DNA of 64,000 nt from NCBI RefSeq assembly GCF_900128445.1, contig NZ_LT671417.1:744001-808000 (forward strand). The letters are read 5' to 3'. Source of the DNA: Thermophilibacter provencensis. Lineage in GTDB: Bacteria > Actinomycetota > Coriobacteriia > Coriobacteriales > Atopobiaceae. The notes beneath the pieces were generated by a model. That model worked only from the letters and a program-made list of their open reading frames with translations, was not told the origin of the DNA and ran no database searches. This document shows positions 32,073 to 41,199 of this stretch, in pieces. The stretch's first letter is position 1; each line of letters starts with the position of its first letter. Position numbers and translations under genes: made by a program.

Positions 32073-33065
32073 ATGACGAACGCACGCGTTCTGGGCAAGA
32101 GTGGCATCGAGGTGAGCTCGGTTGGCATGGGCTGCATGGGCATCACGCACGCGAGCGGGGACCCGATGCCGGACAACGATGCGGTGCAGGTCATCCGTGC
32201 GGCGCACGAGATGGGCTACACCTTCTTCGACACCGCAGAGTGCTACGTCGGCCGGCGCGCCGACGGCACCGAGGCGCACAACGAGGACGTGGTGGGGGAG
32301 GCGCTCGCGCCCGTGCGCGACGAGGTGGTCATCGCCACCAAGTTCGGCGTCACCCACGCGCCGGATAAGACCATTCTCGTTGACTCGCGTCCTGAGACCA
32401 TCCGCGCCTCGGTGGAGGGCAGCCTCCGCCGCCTGCGCACGGACCACATCGACCTCTACTACCAGCACCGCATTGATCCCAAGGTGGAGCCGGAGGTCGT
32501 GGCGGGCGTCATGGCCGACCTCATCAAGGAGGGCAAGGTCCGCGCCTGGGGCATCTCCGAGACTACCGAGGACTACCTGCGCCGCGCCGACGCCGTCTGC
32601 CCTGTCTCCGCGATTCAGAACCGCTACTCGCTGATGGCGCACTGGAACGAGTCCCTCTTCCCGGTGCTCGAGGAGCTGAACGTGGCCTTCGTGGCCTTCT
32701 CGCCCATGGCGAACGGCTTTCTCACGGGCGCCTACAGCCATGCCACGCACTTCGAGGGGGCGCAGGACTACCGCGAGGGCATGCCCCAGTACACCGAGGA
32801 GGGCGAGAAGCGCGCCGAGCCGCTCATGAGGTTCCTGCACGAGCTCGCCGGCCTCCACTCCGCGACGCTCGCGCAGGTCTCGCTCGCGTGGATGCTCCGC
32901 AAGAAGCCCTACGTCGTCCCCATCCCCGGCAGCCGCAAGCCCGAGCGCCTGCGCGAGAACCTCGGTGCCGCCGAAGTTATGCTCACCGACGACGAGATCG
33001 CCAAGATCGACGAGCTTCTCGATGGCCTTGACCTTATGGTCTTCGGCGGACACGCGGTCAGGTAG
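32073..33065 (+). CDS. Aldo/keto reductase (AKR13-like)
   Basis: A 330-residue NADPH-dependent reductase starting MTNARVLGKSGIEVSSVGMGCMG. Motifs: the Asp/Tyr pair FFDTAECYVG, the Lys in VVIATKFGVTH, the His in DLYYQHRIDP, the cofactor end VVPIPGSRKPERLRENL. The start is uncertain: a GTG at 32064 is in frame, and the SDR gene stops at 32062. It is the third reductase of the plus-strand run. Confidence 0.9.
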   Translation: MTNARVLGKSGIEVSSVGMGCMGITHASGDPMPDNDAVQVIRAAHEMGYTFFDTAECYVGRRADGTEAHNEDVVGEALAPVRDEVVIATKFGVTHAPDKTILVDSRPETIRASVEGSLRRLRTDHIDLYYQHRIDPKVEPEVVAGVMADLIKEGKVRAWGISETTEDYLRRADAVCPVSAIQNRYSLMAHWNESLFPVLEELNVAFVAFSPMANGFLTGAYSHATHFEGAQDYREGMPQYTEEGEKRAEPLMRFLHELAGLHSATLAQVSLAWMLRKKPYVVPIPGSRKPERLRENLGAAEVMLTDDEIAKIDELLDGLDLMVFGGHAVR

Positions 33066-33074
33066 GGGACGCGC

Positions 33075-33800
33075 ATGAGCGACAAGATCAAGGCGACGGA
33101 CAGGCCCTACGTCATCTGCCACGTCTTTGCCGGGCTCAACGGGCGCATCGACGGCGCCTACATGTTCGACCCCGCGGCGGCCGAGTCGCGCGCCGAGTAC
33201 TCGCGCATGCAGCGGGAGCTCGGGGCGGACGCCGTTGCCTACGGCAGCGTCACCACCAGGGGCTTTGTGGGCGGGGGCGTGCCCGCGCTCGATGCGGGCG
33301 CGAGCGTGCCCGACGGGGACTTCGTGGCCCCGCATGCAGAGAGGAGCTTCTACGTCTCCATCGACCCTGCCGGCGAGATCACCTGGACGGGAGCCACCTA
33401 TAGGCGCCCCGGCCGCGCCGACGCGCACGTGATCGAGGTCCTGACCAACGAGGCATCACCGGCGTACCGTGCCCACCTTCGCGAGCAGGGCGTGTCCTAC
33501 GTCATCGCTGGCAGGCTCGCGCTCGACCTCCCGCTCGCCCTGCGCAAGCTCCGCGGCCTCTTTGGGATCGAGCGGGTGCTCGTGTGCGGCGGGGGCAAGA
33601 CGGACATGGCGTTTCTCGCCGCGGGCGTGCTCGATGAGCTCAGCCTCGTTCTCTCGCCCACGGTCTCGGGGGAGCCGGGTACGGCCTCGGTCTTCGACGA
33701 GACGCCCCCTGTTGCGGAGGGCTCGTTTGCCTTTAGGCTCGCGGACGTGGAGCGTCTGCCCGGAGACGGCCTCCACCTTGTCTATCGGGTCGCGCGATGA
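33075..33800 (+). CDS. RibD C-terminal/dihydrofolate-reductase-like oxidoreductase
   Basis: A 241-residue protein with the RibD-C fold: YVICHVFAGLNGRIDGAYM at the start, DAVAYGSVTTRGFVGGG, YVIAGRLALDLPLALRKLRGLFGIERVLVCGGGKTDMAFLAAGVLDELSLVLSPTVSG. Such proteins bind NADPH and reduce pterin-like, riboflavin precursor or other substrates. It starts 9 bases after the previous gene and overlaps the next by 4, so the operon continues. Confidence 0.8.
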   Translation: MSDKIKATDRPYVICHVFAGLNGRIDGAYMFDPAAAESRAEYSRMQRELGADAVAYGSVTTRGFVGGGVPALDAGASVPDGDFVAPHAERSFYVSIDPAGEITWTGATYRRPGRADAHVIEVLTNEASPAYRAHLREQGVSYVIAGRLALDLPLALRKLRGLFGIERVLVCGGGKTDMAFLAAGVLDELSLVLSPTVSGEPGTASVFDETPPVAEGSFAFRLADVERLPGDGLHLVYRVAR

Positions 33801-34813
33801 TGTCGAGACGCGACTTTTTGAGGGCCACGGGGCTTGCCGCAGCCACATGGGGGCTTGTCGGCTGCACACCTGCCGAGAAGGACGACGCGCCTACCGCTAA
33901 CGATGCCGCGGCGGCGTCCACCGAGGCCACGGCCGACACCCGCATCTTCGACGTCATCGACGACCCGCGTCTTGCCGGCTTTGGCCGTCTCGTCTTTCCC
34001 ACGGGGTTCGTTGCGCCCACGGAAGACATGACACTTGCCGACATGCCGGACATCCTGCCCTGGTACTCGGAGATCCACGCGGAGACCACCGTCGACGTGG
34101 TGAACTACCTGCTCACCCAATGCGCCGCGGGTCAGACGGTCTTCTACGACATCTACACGGACACCGAGAAGGACGCGGACCCCTCGCTCGCAGACACCGG
34201 GCTCTTCCGCTTTGCGGCCGAGGGCCTCTCGGAGGGCGAGCGCGCTCCCTTCGCCGTGGTGAGCGCCGGCGGTGGCTTCGCCTACGTCGCCGCCATGCAC
34301 GACTCGTTCCCGCACTGCCTCCATCTGGCACGCGCGGGGCTCAACGGCTTCGCGGTCATCTACCGCCCGGAAGCGCAGCTCGCCTGCGAGGACCTCGCGC
34401 GCGCGGTCTCGTTCATCTTCGAGCATGCCGACGAGCTGGGCGTGGACACGGCAGGCTACTCGCTCTGGGGCGGCTCCGCGGGCGCGCGCATGGCGGCATG
34501 GGTCGGCGGCTACGGCCCGGCGGCGTTTGGCGCCCCGGCGGAGACGCCGCAGCCCACGGCGATCGTCATGCAGTACACCGGCATGCGGGAGCTGACGGGG
34601 GCGGACCCCGCCACATATGCCTGCGTGGGTGACCGCGACGGCATCGCCAGCTGGCGCACCATGCAGGCACGCCAGGACGCTCTCGCAGACCAAGGCGTGC
34701 CCACCGAGTTCCATGTGTACGAGGGCCTGCGCCACGGCTTTGGCCTGGGTGTCGACACGGCGGCAGAGGGCTGGATCGACGACGCGCTCGCGTTCTGGGA
34801 GGCGCAGCGATGA
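33797..34813 (+). CDS. Tat-exported lipoprotein alpha/beta hydrolase
   Basis: A 338-residue esterase-like protein with a Tat signal (SRRDFLRATGLAAATWGLVGC, lipobox Cys at about residue 23). The hydrolase fold shows FAVVSAGGGFAYVAAMH (oxyanion loop), the nucleophile in YSLWGGSAGARMAAW, and the His in YEGLRHGFGLG. Acetyl-esterase-like; the substrate is unknown. It overlaps the next gene by ATGA. The pair lies with cytoplasmic reductases, which suggests that a compound is de-esterified outside and reduced inside (inference). Confidence 0.8.
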   Translation: MMSRRDFLRATGLAAATWGLVGCTPAEKDDAPTANDAAAASTEATADTRIFDVIDDPRLAGFGRLVFPTGFVAPTEDMTLADMPDILPWYSEIHAETTVDVVNYLLTQCAAGQTVFYDIYTDTEKDADPSLADTGLFRFAAEGLSEGERAPFAVVSAGGGFAYVAAMHDSFPHCLHLARAGLNGFAVIYRPEAQLACEDLARAVSFIFEHADELGVDTAGYSLWGGSAGARMAAWVGGYGPAAFGAPAETPQPTAIVMQYTGMRELTGADPATYACVGDRDGIASWRTMQARQDALADQGVPTEFHVYEGLRHGFGLGVDTAAEGWIDDALAFWEAQR

Positions 34814-35865
34814 GGCTGACGAGAAGGGGCTTCCTGATGGCGGCTGCCGCGGGCGTTGCCGCCGCGGTCACCGGCTGCTCCCGGGGGAGTGATGAACGGC
34901 CTCATGACTCCCTGGTGGGCGTCGAGGCGGAGGGCTCTGCTCCCGAGGCCTCGATCGACGACCTCGGGGGCGTTCGCGAGCTGGTGGAGCTTGACGTTGA
35001 CGAGGAGGGCCTCATGAGGCTGAGCGACGCACATGTGAGCCCCGACCCCGCAACGGCCACGGGCACGGTGCTCACGGCGGGGGTCACCCCGCGCGAGCAG
35101 CAGCGCCTCTTCCTCTGGGAGGAGGGCAACGTGCCGGCCGTCACCGAGGACCGGGGGAGCGGGATGGACCCGGTGGGCTTTCGACCCACGATTACGTCCG
35201 TTCCCGTGCCGAAGGGGACGGACGTCAAGGGCGCCGTCCTTCTCTGCGCGGGAGGCGCCTTCATCTTCCGCGGGGACGAGGCGGACTGCTATCCCACGGC
35301 GGAGGAGCTTGCCGTGCGAGGCTATCAGAGCTTTGTCGTGGACTACCGGCTCCGGCCGTACACACAGGCAGAGGGTGGCGTAGACCTGGCACGCGCCGTC
35401 CGCTTCGTGCGGGCCCACGCGGACGAGTTCGGGTTGCCCAGCGAGAGACACATCGCCGTGGGCGGCTACTCCGCGGGTGGGATTCTCTGCGGCGAGACGA
35501 TCCTCAACTGGAGGGGCCACGTGACGCCTGACGCGCTGGATTCCTCCTACGAGCCCGACGACCTCGACGCGGTCTCGGCGGACGTCGCCGCGGACGCCAT
35601 GATCTACTCGTTCTACGGGCGGCTCTCGGTGGCCTCCCTCGACGAGGAGGCTCTCGGCTCGGCGAACCTCCCGCCCACGTACTACTGCTACGGCACGCGC
35701 GACCCCTTCTACGACCAGTTCGAGGCGCAGGTGGAGCTCATGCGTCGACTGGGCTACACCGTACGTGCCCGTGTGCTCCAGGGCTGGCCGCACGGCTTCG
35801 GCGCGCTTGGCGACTGGATTCCCGAGTTCGACGCCTTCATGCAGGACGCGTTCTCGCGGGCCTAG
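34810..35865 (+). CDS. Tat-exported lipoprotein alpha/beta hydrolase, paralogue
   Basis: A 351-residue hydrolase with a Tat signal (RLTRRGFLMAAAAGVAAAVTGC). Motifs: oxyanion GAVLLCAGGAFIFRG, nucleophile in HIAVGGYSAGGILCGETIL, Asp in YGTRDPFYDQFE, and His in GWPHGFGALGDW. It is coupled to the preceding hydrolase. Its last bases lie next to a relic of a GH1 gene. Confidence 0.8.
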   Translation: MRLTRRGFLMAAAAGVAAAVTGCSRGSDERPHDSLVGVEAEGSAPEASIDDLGGVRELVELDVDEEGLMRLSDAHVSPDPATATGTVLTAGVTPREQQRLFLWEEGNVPAVTEDRGSGMDPVGFRPTITSVPVPKGTDVKGAVLLCAGGAFIFRGDEADCYPTAEELAVRGYQSFVVDYRLRPYTQAEGGVDLARAVRFVRAHADEFGLPSERHIAVGGYSAGGILCGETILNWRGHVTPDALDSSYEPDDLDAVSADVAADAMIYSFYGRLSVASLDEEALGSANLPPTYYCYGTRDPFYDQFEAQVELMRRLGYTVRARVLQGWPHGFGALGDWIPEFDAFMQDAFSRA

Positions 35866-35931
35866 CGCCGCCGCAAGGATAGCTTCTACGCGTACCAGAA
35901 GATCATCAAGAGCAACGGCTATGACGTCTGA
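35866..35931 (+). pseudogene. C-terminal tail of a GH1 6-phospho-beta-glucosidase
   Basis: Starting directly after the hydrolase stop, the frame reads RRKDSFYAYQKIIKSNGYDV and stops. This is the typical GH1 C-terminus. The rest of the gene is missing, so the redox operon replaced or inserted into a GH1 gene here. The region 35932-36067 is otherwise empty apart from the promoter of the next gene. Confidence 0.6.
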
Positions 35932-36067
35932 GTCATAGCTGACGAAGCAACAATGACTTCTGAGTCCGGGGCGTCCTTCTCGGCAACCGACCTTATTCCC
36001 AGCGTTGGGTCGAACGTGTCCGCCGGTGCCCAAGTGCTAAAGATCACTCGATAGGAGATGACCGTGC

Positions 36068-38023
36068 ATGTATGACAGGTTATTCGAGCGTGTTCGCATA
36101 GGTAACGTCGAGCTCAAGAACCGCATTGTGATGGGGCCGATGGACGAGTCGCTCGGGGATAACTCGGGCAACGTCTCGCCGCGGTGCATGGAGTACTTCT
36201 GCGCCCGCGCCGCAGGTGGCACCGGCGCCATCGTGACCTCGTATGTGGCCGCATGTCCGCCGGAGCTCGGGGGCATTGCCATGCCGGGGCAGCTGCGCCT
36301 GCTCTCCATCGGCAACCAGCTCTCCTTCGTGCACTTTGCAGAGCGCATCCACGCGTATGGCGCCAAGCTCTTCGTACAGCTCCACCACCCCGGGCGCAAG
36401 ACCTGCGCCGAGTACAACGACGGCCACGAGCCGGTCTCGGCAAGCTCGATCACGCCGGGTCTTGCCGCGCGCGGGGAGGCACCGGTGCACGAGCTTACCG
36501 TGGACGAGATTCACAAGATCGAGGACTACTTCGCCCGTGCCGCCCAGTTCGCCGTGTGGGCGGGCGTCGACGGCATCCAGCTGCACTGCGCGCACGGCTA
36601 CCTGCTCAACCAGTTCATCAACCCCGCCAAGAACGCGCGCACCGACGAGTACGGCGGCAGCCTCGAGAACCGCTGCCGCATCGTTGTCGAGATCATCGAG
36701 AAGATCCGCGAGGTCGCGGGTCCGCGCTTCCCGATCACGGTGCGCCTGAACGCCTTCGAGGGGGAGGGACTGCCCGGTGAGGCGGGCGCAGAGGAGATGC
36801 GGAGCGTTGGGGCCTATCTGGCGGCGCGCGGCGTGAACGGCTTCCACCTCACGCTCATGAGCATCGACCGCGTGGGCACGCCGGACATGAAAGCCGGCTG
36901 GCGCACGCAGATCTACGCGGACTTCAAGGCCGCCATGCCGGAGGGCGTGTTCGTCTACGGCCCCAACGAGATCAAGACGCCCGACGAGGCGGAGGCAGTG
37001 CTCGAGAGCGGCTGCCAGGACCTCATTACGCTCGCGCGCCAGCAGATTGCCGACCCGGCGTGGGCCAACAAGGCGCGCTCCGGCCATGCCGACGACATTC
37101 GCCCGTGCATCTCGTGCAACGCCTGCATGCAGCAGATCACGGTGGATCACCAGCCGCTGCGCTGCAGCGTGAACCCACTCGCAGGGCGCGAGCTGGACAA
37201 CCTGGCCCTGCCGGCGGGCGAGGGGACGGTCGTGGTTATCGGCGGCGGCCCCGGTGGCATGCAGGCCGCGCTCACGGCGGCTGCGCGCGGCTTCGACGTC
37301 GTCCTCTACGAGGCGGCGGAGCGCCTGGGCGGCGCTCTCCAGCTGGCGAACAAAGCTCCCAACAAGTTCCGCATCGACAACCTCATTCGCTACTTCGAGC
37401 GTCAGATTCAGAAGAGCCCGCGCGTGAGGGTGTGCCTGAACGCGCCCGTCACCGCCGGGACGCTCGATGACATTGCTGCCCTCGACCCCGTGGCCGTCAT
37501 CGATGCCACGGGCGGAAAGCAGGTCGTTCCGCGCATCCCCGGTGTCGAGCGTGCCGTCATGGCAAACGACGTTCTCTCGGGTGCGGTCGACCTCGCGGGA
37601 AAGAAGGTAGCCGTGGTGGGCGGCGGCATGACGGGCCTCGAGACCGCCGAGCTTCTCGCCTCCCGCGGCGCCGCCGCCGTCACAGTGCTCGAGATGCTGC
37701 CCGCCCCTGGGCGCGGAATCTTCTCGTTTAACGTCACCAAGACGGTGGGCGCGCTCGAACGGGCGGGTGTCTCGATCCGCTGCGGCGCTCGTGTGGATGT
37801 CCTCGAGGAGGGCGCCGTGGCCATCACGGATGTGGCGAGCGGCACAGCCGAGCGCATCCCGTGTGACGCTGCCGTGCTCGCGATCGGCGTGTATACGGAC
37901 CATTCGATGCGCGACCTGCTTGAGGCGCGCTTCGACCGGGTGATCGAGGTCGGCGACGCCAACCATGCCGGCAAGATCATGACAGCCGTGCGCGACGGCT
38001 GGGATCGCGTGAAGACGATCTAG
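36068..38023 (+). CDS. Old-yellow-enzyme/2,4-dienoyl-CoA-reductase-type flavoenzyme
   Basis: A 651-residue three-cofactor enzyme (FMN, 4Fe-4S, FAD). An N-terminal OYE barrel (1-370): LKNRIVMGPMDESLGD, KLFVQLHHPGRK, GVDGIQLHCAHGYLLNQFINPAKNARTDEYGGSLENR. The 4Fe-4S Cys set CISCNACMQQ...CSVNP comes at about 345-370. The C-terminal FAD/NAD part shows VVVIGGGPGGMQAAL and VAVVGGGMTGLETAELLA. Relatives reduce enoates, bile-acid intermediates (BaiCD/BaiH) or plant compounds in gut anaerobes. The substrate here is unknown. Confidence 0.9.
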   Translation: MYDRLFERVRIGNVELKNRIVMGPMDESLGDNSGNVSPRCMEYFCARAAGGTGAIVTSYVAACPPELGGIAMPGQLRLLSIGNQLSFVHFAERIHAYGAKLFVQLHHPGRKTCAEYNDGHEPVSASSITPGLAARGEAPVHELTVDEIHKIEDYFARAAQFAVWAGVDGIQLHCAHGYLLNQFINPAKNARTDEYGGSLENRCRIVVEIIEKIREVAGPRFPITVRLNAFEGEGLPGEAGAEEMRSVGAYLAARGVNGFHLTLMSIDRVGTPDMKAGWRTQIYADFKAAMPEGVFVYGPNEIKTPDEAEAVLESGCQDLITLARQQIADPAWANKARSGHADDIRPCISCNACMQQITVDHQPLRCSVNPLAGRELDNLALPAGEGTVVVIGGGPGGMQAALTAAARGFDVVLYEAAERLGGALQLANKAPNKFRIDNLIRYFERQIQKSPRVRVCLNAPVTAGTLDDIAALDPVAVIDATGGKQVVPRIPGVERAVMANDVLSGAVDLAGKKVAVVGGGMTGLETAELLASRGAAAVTVLEMLPAPGRGIFSFNVTKTVGALERAGVSIRCGARVDVLEEGAVAITDVASGTAERIPCDAAVLAIGVYTDHSMRDLLEARFDRVIEVGDANHAGKIMTAVRDGWDRVKTI

Positions 38024-38077
38024 GCTCTGGAAGGGGAGTGCGGTGAAAGACTTCAGGTTAGGAAAGGAGCGGGTCAT

Positions 38078-38524
38078 ATGATTCTCTTCATCAACGGTAG
38101 CCCTAACAAGGACGGCAACACGGCGCGCCTGGCTCGCGAGCTCATCGGCGAGCGACCTTACGAGCAGCTAAACCTTGCCGAGCGCAAGGTCTACGGCTAC
38201 GGCCAGAGATACGATGACGACGACTTCGATGACGTGCTCGGCCGCATCCAGGCGGCGGACACGCTGGTCGTGGGCTCTCCTGTCTACTGGCACAACCTCT
38301 CCGGCATGCTGCGCAACCTGCTCGACCGCTTCTACGGCCCGGTGCCTGCGGGCAGCATGTCTGGCAAGACGCTCTACTTCGTCTTCCAGGGCGGCGCACC
38401 CACCAAGGAGATGCTTGAGTGGGGAGAGTACACCATGAAGCGCTTTGCGGCGTTCTACGGCATGAGCTACGGCGGCATGGTCAACAACTTGTCTGATGCG
38501 GAGAGGCTGTCTGCACGGCTCTAG
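38078..38524 (+). CDS. Flavodoxin-like NAD(P)H-dependent reductase
   Basis: A 148-residue FMN protein: ILFINGSPNKDGNTARLARELIG (phosphate loop), ADTLVVGSPVYWHNLSGMLRNLLDRFYG, LYFVFQGGAPTKEMLEWGEYTMKRFA. ATG 38078 follows GGAAAGGAG. It comes 54 bases after the OYE-like enzyme and may supply reduced flavin to it. Confidence 0.85.
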   Translation: MILFINGSPNKDGNTARLARELIGERPYEQLNLAERKVYGYGQRYDDDDFDDVLGRIQAADTLVVGSPVYWHNLSGMLRNLLDRFYGPVPAGSMSGKTLYFVFQGGAPTKEMLEWGEYTMKRFAAFYGMSYGGMVNNLSDAERLSARL

Positions 38525-39213
38525 GGCGAGCAAACCGCTGGCCCTCGCCGGCGCGTCAGACGCGCCAGCACGGCACCAAGAAGGGCGCAGAGCGCCATGA
38601 CTGAGAAGTGCTCGAGCAGGTAGAGGGGGAGCGGCACCTCCGCTGGGAGCACGAAGGGCATGCGAAGCGTCACGTAGTCCCAGACGTGCAGCGTCACGAA
38701 CTCATAGACGCCCAGGCACGCGAGGGCGACCCAGGCTCCTAGGCCGAGAATCGCCGCGGGCCTGGGAGCCCTCGCCCCCTTTGCTCCGATGGCTGCGTCA
38801 AGGACGGGCGTAAGGTGGGTCCCCGCATGGAGGGGGAGGACGAGTAGGGCGAGGTACGAGGAGCTGAGGTGCGCCGCGCGGGCGGCCTCGTCAAGGGGGC
38901 GCAGCGCATCAACGAGCCCAGAGAGCACGAGGCCGCTCAGGGCGAGCGAGAGCATGAGCAGGAGGGAGGCGCCCGCCGCCACCGTCATGAGCGCTCGTGC
39001 GGCTCCCCAGCGGCCGCGCCCCATCGTGCGGACCCAGCCGGCGTTGAGCGCGAGGTGTGCCGTCGCGGCAAGGGTCATCCCAAGACCCAGGGCTGCGTGC
39101 AGGTCCTCGGGAAGGAGCTGATAGCCCATCTGCAGGAGCAACAGTGCGGCGAGCGCCATGTCGAGCGCTCGCCGCACCTGCTTGCGGGCCACTGCTTTCC
39201 GTGCGTGCGTCAT
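38521..39213 (-). CDS. DUF4405-like integral membrane protein
   Basis: A 230-residue protein starting MTHARKAVARKQVRRALDMALAALLLLQMGYQLLP with six or seven hydrophobic segments and His residues within helices (AAHLSSSYLALLVLPLHAGTHL, LLEHFSVMALCALLG). This is a cytochrome-b561-like layout; heme binding is inference. ATG 39213 overlaps the esterase stop, so it is coupled to that gene. Confidence 0.65.
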   Translation of the reverse strand: MTHARKAVARKQVRRALDMALAALLLLQMGYQLLPEDLHAALGLGMTLAATAHLALNAGWVRTMGRGRWGAARALMTVAAGASLLLMLSLALSGLVLSGLVDALRPLDEAARAAHLSSSYLALLVLPLHAGTHLTPVLDAAIGAKGARAPRPAAILGLGAWVALACLGVYEFVTLHVWDYVTLRMPFVLPAEVPLPLYLLEHFSVMALCALLGAVLARLTRRRGPAVCSP

Positions 39214-40091
39214 CTGAACAGCCACCCCATAATCTGCTCGTCGTGCGCGAAGAGGTAGCCGCCCGCGCCGTGCTGGCTCGTGTCGGCGGCAAAGCCCCGG
39301 TCGGTGAAGTAGCTCGTGGGCTTCACGTCGAGCACGACGAGCTCGTCGATTCGGTCCTCGGAGAGCCCCCGCGCGCGGTACGCGTCGCAGATGCGGGCGT
39401 ACGCCTCGCGGGCGGGCTCGGGCCCGTAGTAGTCGTCCTTCTCGCCAATGGCCATGTAGACGGGGACCTCTGCCTGCACGAGCGCCTCGACGTCGCCGTC
39501 CCAGCGCGAGATGGTGTGCAGCGCGCGCCGGTAGAGCTCGGGGCGCGTTCCTAAGACGATGGAGATGGTCTCGCCGCCGCCCGAGCATCCGCTCAGGTAC
39601 ACGTGGTCCGCATCGATGCTGTAGGCGCTGAGCAGCCATTCGGTGAGCTCCACCACGTCTGACGCCGATTGCTCGCCCCAGTCGTCGAGCTGGGGCGAGG
39701 CCACGACCATGTCGGCGATGTAGTCGTTCGCCACGAAGGGGTAGTCCTCCTGAAGATTCGCCCCCACGCCCTGGAAGTAGAGCCCCTCCCAGCCGGGGCA
39801 GGCCACGTAGAGCGCATAGGGCACGGACCCGTCGTAGGAGTCCGGCACATGGAGCGAGAAGTGCAGCGTTCTGCCTGATGGCGTCTGCAGGGCGTCGTCA
39901 ACGACGAAGCCGCGGTCTGTCTGCGACCCCTCCGTGAGGACGTAGCCGTCAAGCTCACGGACATCCGCGGCCTCCCCGGGGCCTGAATCGCCACCTCTCG
40001 ACGCCACCGAATCCTCCACTGCAGAGCATCCGGTAAGAGCAGGGGGCGCAGAGGTGGCGAGTGCAAGGAAAGTCCTTCTCGTGACATTCAC
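39210..40091 (-). CDS. Tat-exported lipoprotein esterase (PHB-depolymerase/feruloyl-esterase-like)
   Basis: A 293-residue protein from GTG 40091 (GGAGG 7 bases upstream). The Tat/lipobox signal is TRRTFLALATSAPPALTGC. The hydrolase shows VPYALYVACPGWEGLYFQG, the nucleophile in DHVYLSGCSGGGETISIV, the Asp in MAIGEKDDYYGPE, and the His in ADTSQHGAGGYLFAHDEQ. It resembles secreted esterases that cleave phenolic esters. It overlaps the DUF362 gene start-to-stop. Confidence 0.8.
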   Translation of the reverse strand: MNVTRRTFLALATSAPPALTGCSAVEDSVASRGGDSGPGEAADVRELDGYVLTEGSQTDRGFVVDDALQTPSGRTLHFSLHVPDSYDGSVPYALYVACPGWEGLYFQGVGANLQEDYPFVANDYIADMVVASPQLDDWGEQSASDVVELTEWLLSAYSIDADHVYLSGCSGGGETISIVLGTRPELYRRALHTISRWDGDVEALVQAEVPVYMAIGEKDDYYGPEPAREAYARICDAYRARGLSEDRIDELVVLDVKPTSYFTDRGFAADTSQHGAGGYLFAHDEQIMGWLFR

Positions 40092-41137
40092 GCCCCAACC
40101 TCCACGAGCCGGTAGGCGCGGCTGCCCAGCCCGATCTTCTCGGCGTGCTCGAGCACGTGCTCGCCGCCCAGGCTTTCGATGCGCTCGATGAGGTCGGCCG
40201 AGTCGTCGTCCGAGCTGTAGACGAGGTCCACGCACGCCTGGTCGAGCGCCACCGGGTCGGCGCTCGCCAGAATCCCGATGTCGGCCATCTTGGCGGGCGC
40301 CGGGTGAGAGTCGCAGTCGCAGTCAACGGAGAGGTGGTTCATCACGTTGACAAAGAGCATGTTGCCGCCCACGGCGTCCACCACGGACTTCGCCGCCTCG
40401 GCCATGCACTCCTGGAAGGCGCTGGTGTCGCCGCCCCAGGGGCTGTCGTGGCTCCGGCCGTCCGTGTGGATGAGGCACTTGCCCTCGCGCGACGCCATGC
40501 CGATGGAGATGTTCTTGAGCGCCCCGCCAAAGCCCGCCATCGCGTGCCCCTTGAAGTGCGAGAGGACGAGAAACCCGTCGTATTCGGGGAAGTGCGCGCC
40601 CACGAGGTTCTCCGTGAGGTGCTCGCCTCCCTCGACGGGGATGGAGGCGGAGCCGTCCTCGTCCATGATCTGGACCTCGGCGATGCCGGTGTAGCCGTGC
40701 TCGGCCGCCACCTCGTAGTGGCGCTGCGTCTCTCCGCGCTCGCCGCCATAGGCCGTGTTGCACTCCACGATGGTCCCGTCCACGGCGCGCACGAGGCCGG
40801 AGATGAGCTCCGGGTCGAGCGGGTTGCTCCCGGGCTCGCCCGTGGAGAGCTTCACGCCGATGCGCGGGCCGGTGAGGCTCCGTCCGATGGCGGCGTAGAC
40901 CGCCTGGATGGCCTGCGCGTCGATGGCGCTCGTGAAGTACACGGCGGGAACCGCGGGTGCGCTCCCCGTCGAAGCCTCTTCGGACGTAGCGTGGTCCTCG
41001 TGCGCCGTGTCATCGACCGTGCCCTGCGGCATTGCGCCGCCCGCGCAGCCGACCAGGCCTCCCCCGAGTACCAGCCCGCCCGCAGCGAGCGCGGCAGCCT
41101 CGATAAAGGACCTGCGTGAAAGATGACTCACGTGCAT
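40088..41137 (-). CDS. Tat-exported DUF362 protein
   Basis: A 349-residue protein with a Tat signal (SRRSFIEAAALAAGGLVLGGGLVGC) and a DUF362 body: RIGVKLSTGEPGSNPLDPELISGLVRAVDGTIVECNTAYGG, LSHFKGHAMAGFGGALKNISIGMASREGK, SVDCDCDSHPAP. DUF362 proteins are often linked with iron-sulfur proteins; the exact role is unknown. Here it is transcribed after an EFR1 gene, and the export signal is notable for a family that is usually cytoplasmic. Confidence 0.85.
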   Translation of the reverse strand: MHVSHLSRRSFIEAAALAAGGLVLGGGLVGCAGGAMPQGTVDDTAHEDHATSEEASTGSAPAVPAVYFTSAIDAQAIQAVYAAIGRSLTGPRIGVKLSTGEPGSNPLDPELISGLVRAVDGTIVECNTAYGGERGETQRHYEVAAEHGYTGIAEVQIMDEDGSASIPVEGGEHLTENLVGAHFPEYDGFLVLSHFKGHAMAGFGGALKNISIGMASREGKCLIHTDGRSHDSPWGGDTSAFQECMAEAAKSVVDAVGGNMLFVNVMNHLSVDCDCDSHPAPAKMADIGILASADPVALDQACVDLVYSSDDDSADLIERIESLGGEHVLEHAEKIGLGSRAYRLVEVGA

Positions 41138-41199
41138 AGTTCCTCCTTCTAAATGAAATCAAGTCGAAGCCGCAGGCTTTCGGCATAGCGAGAAGCGCA

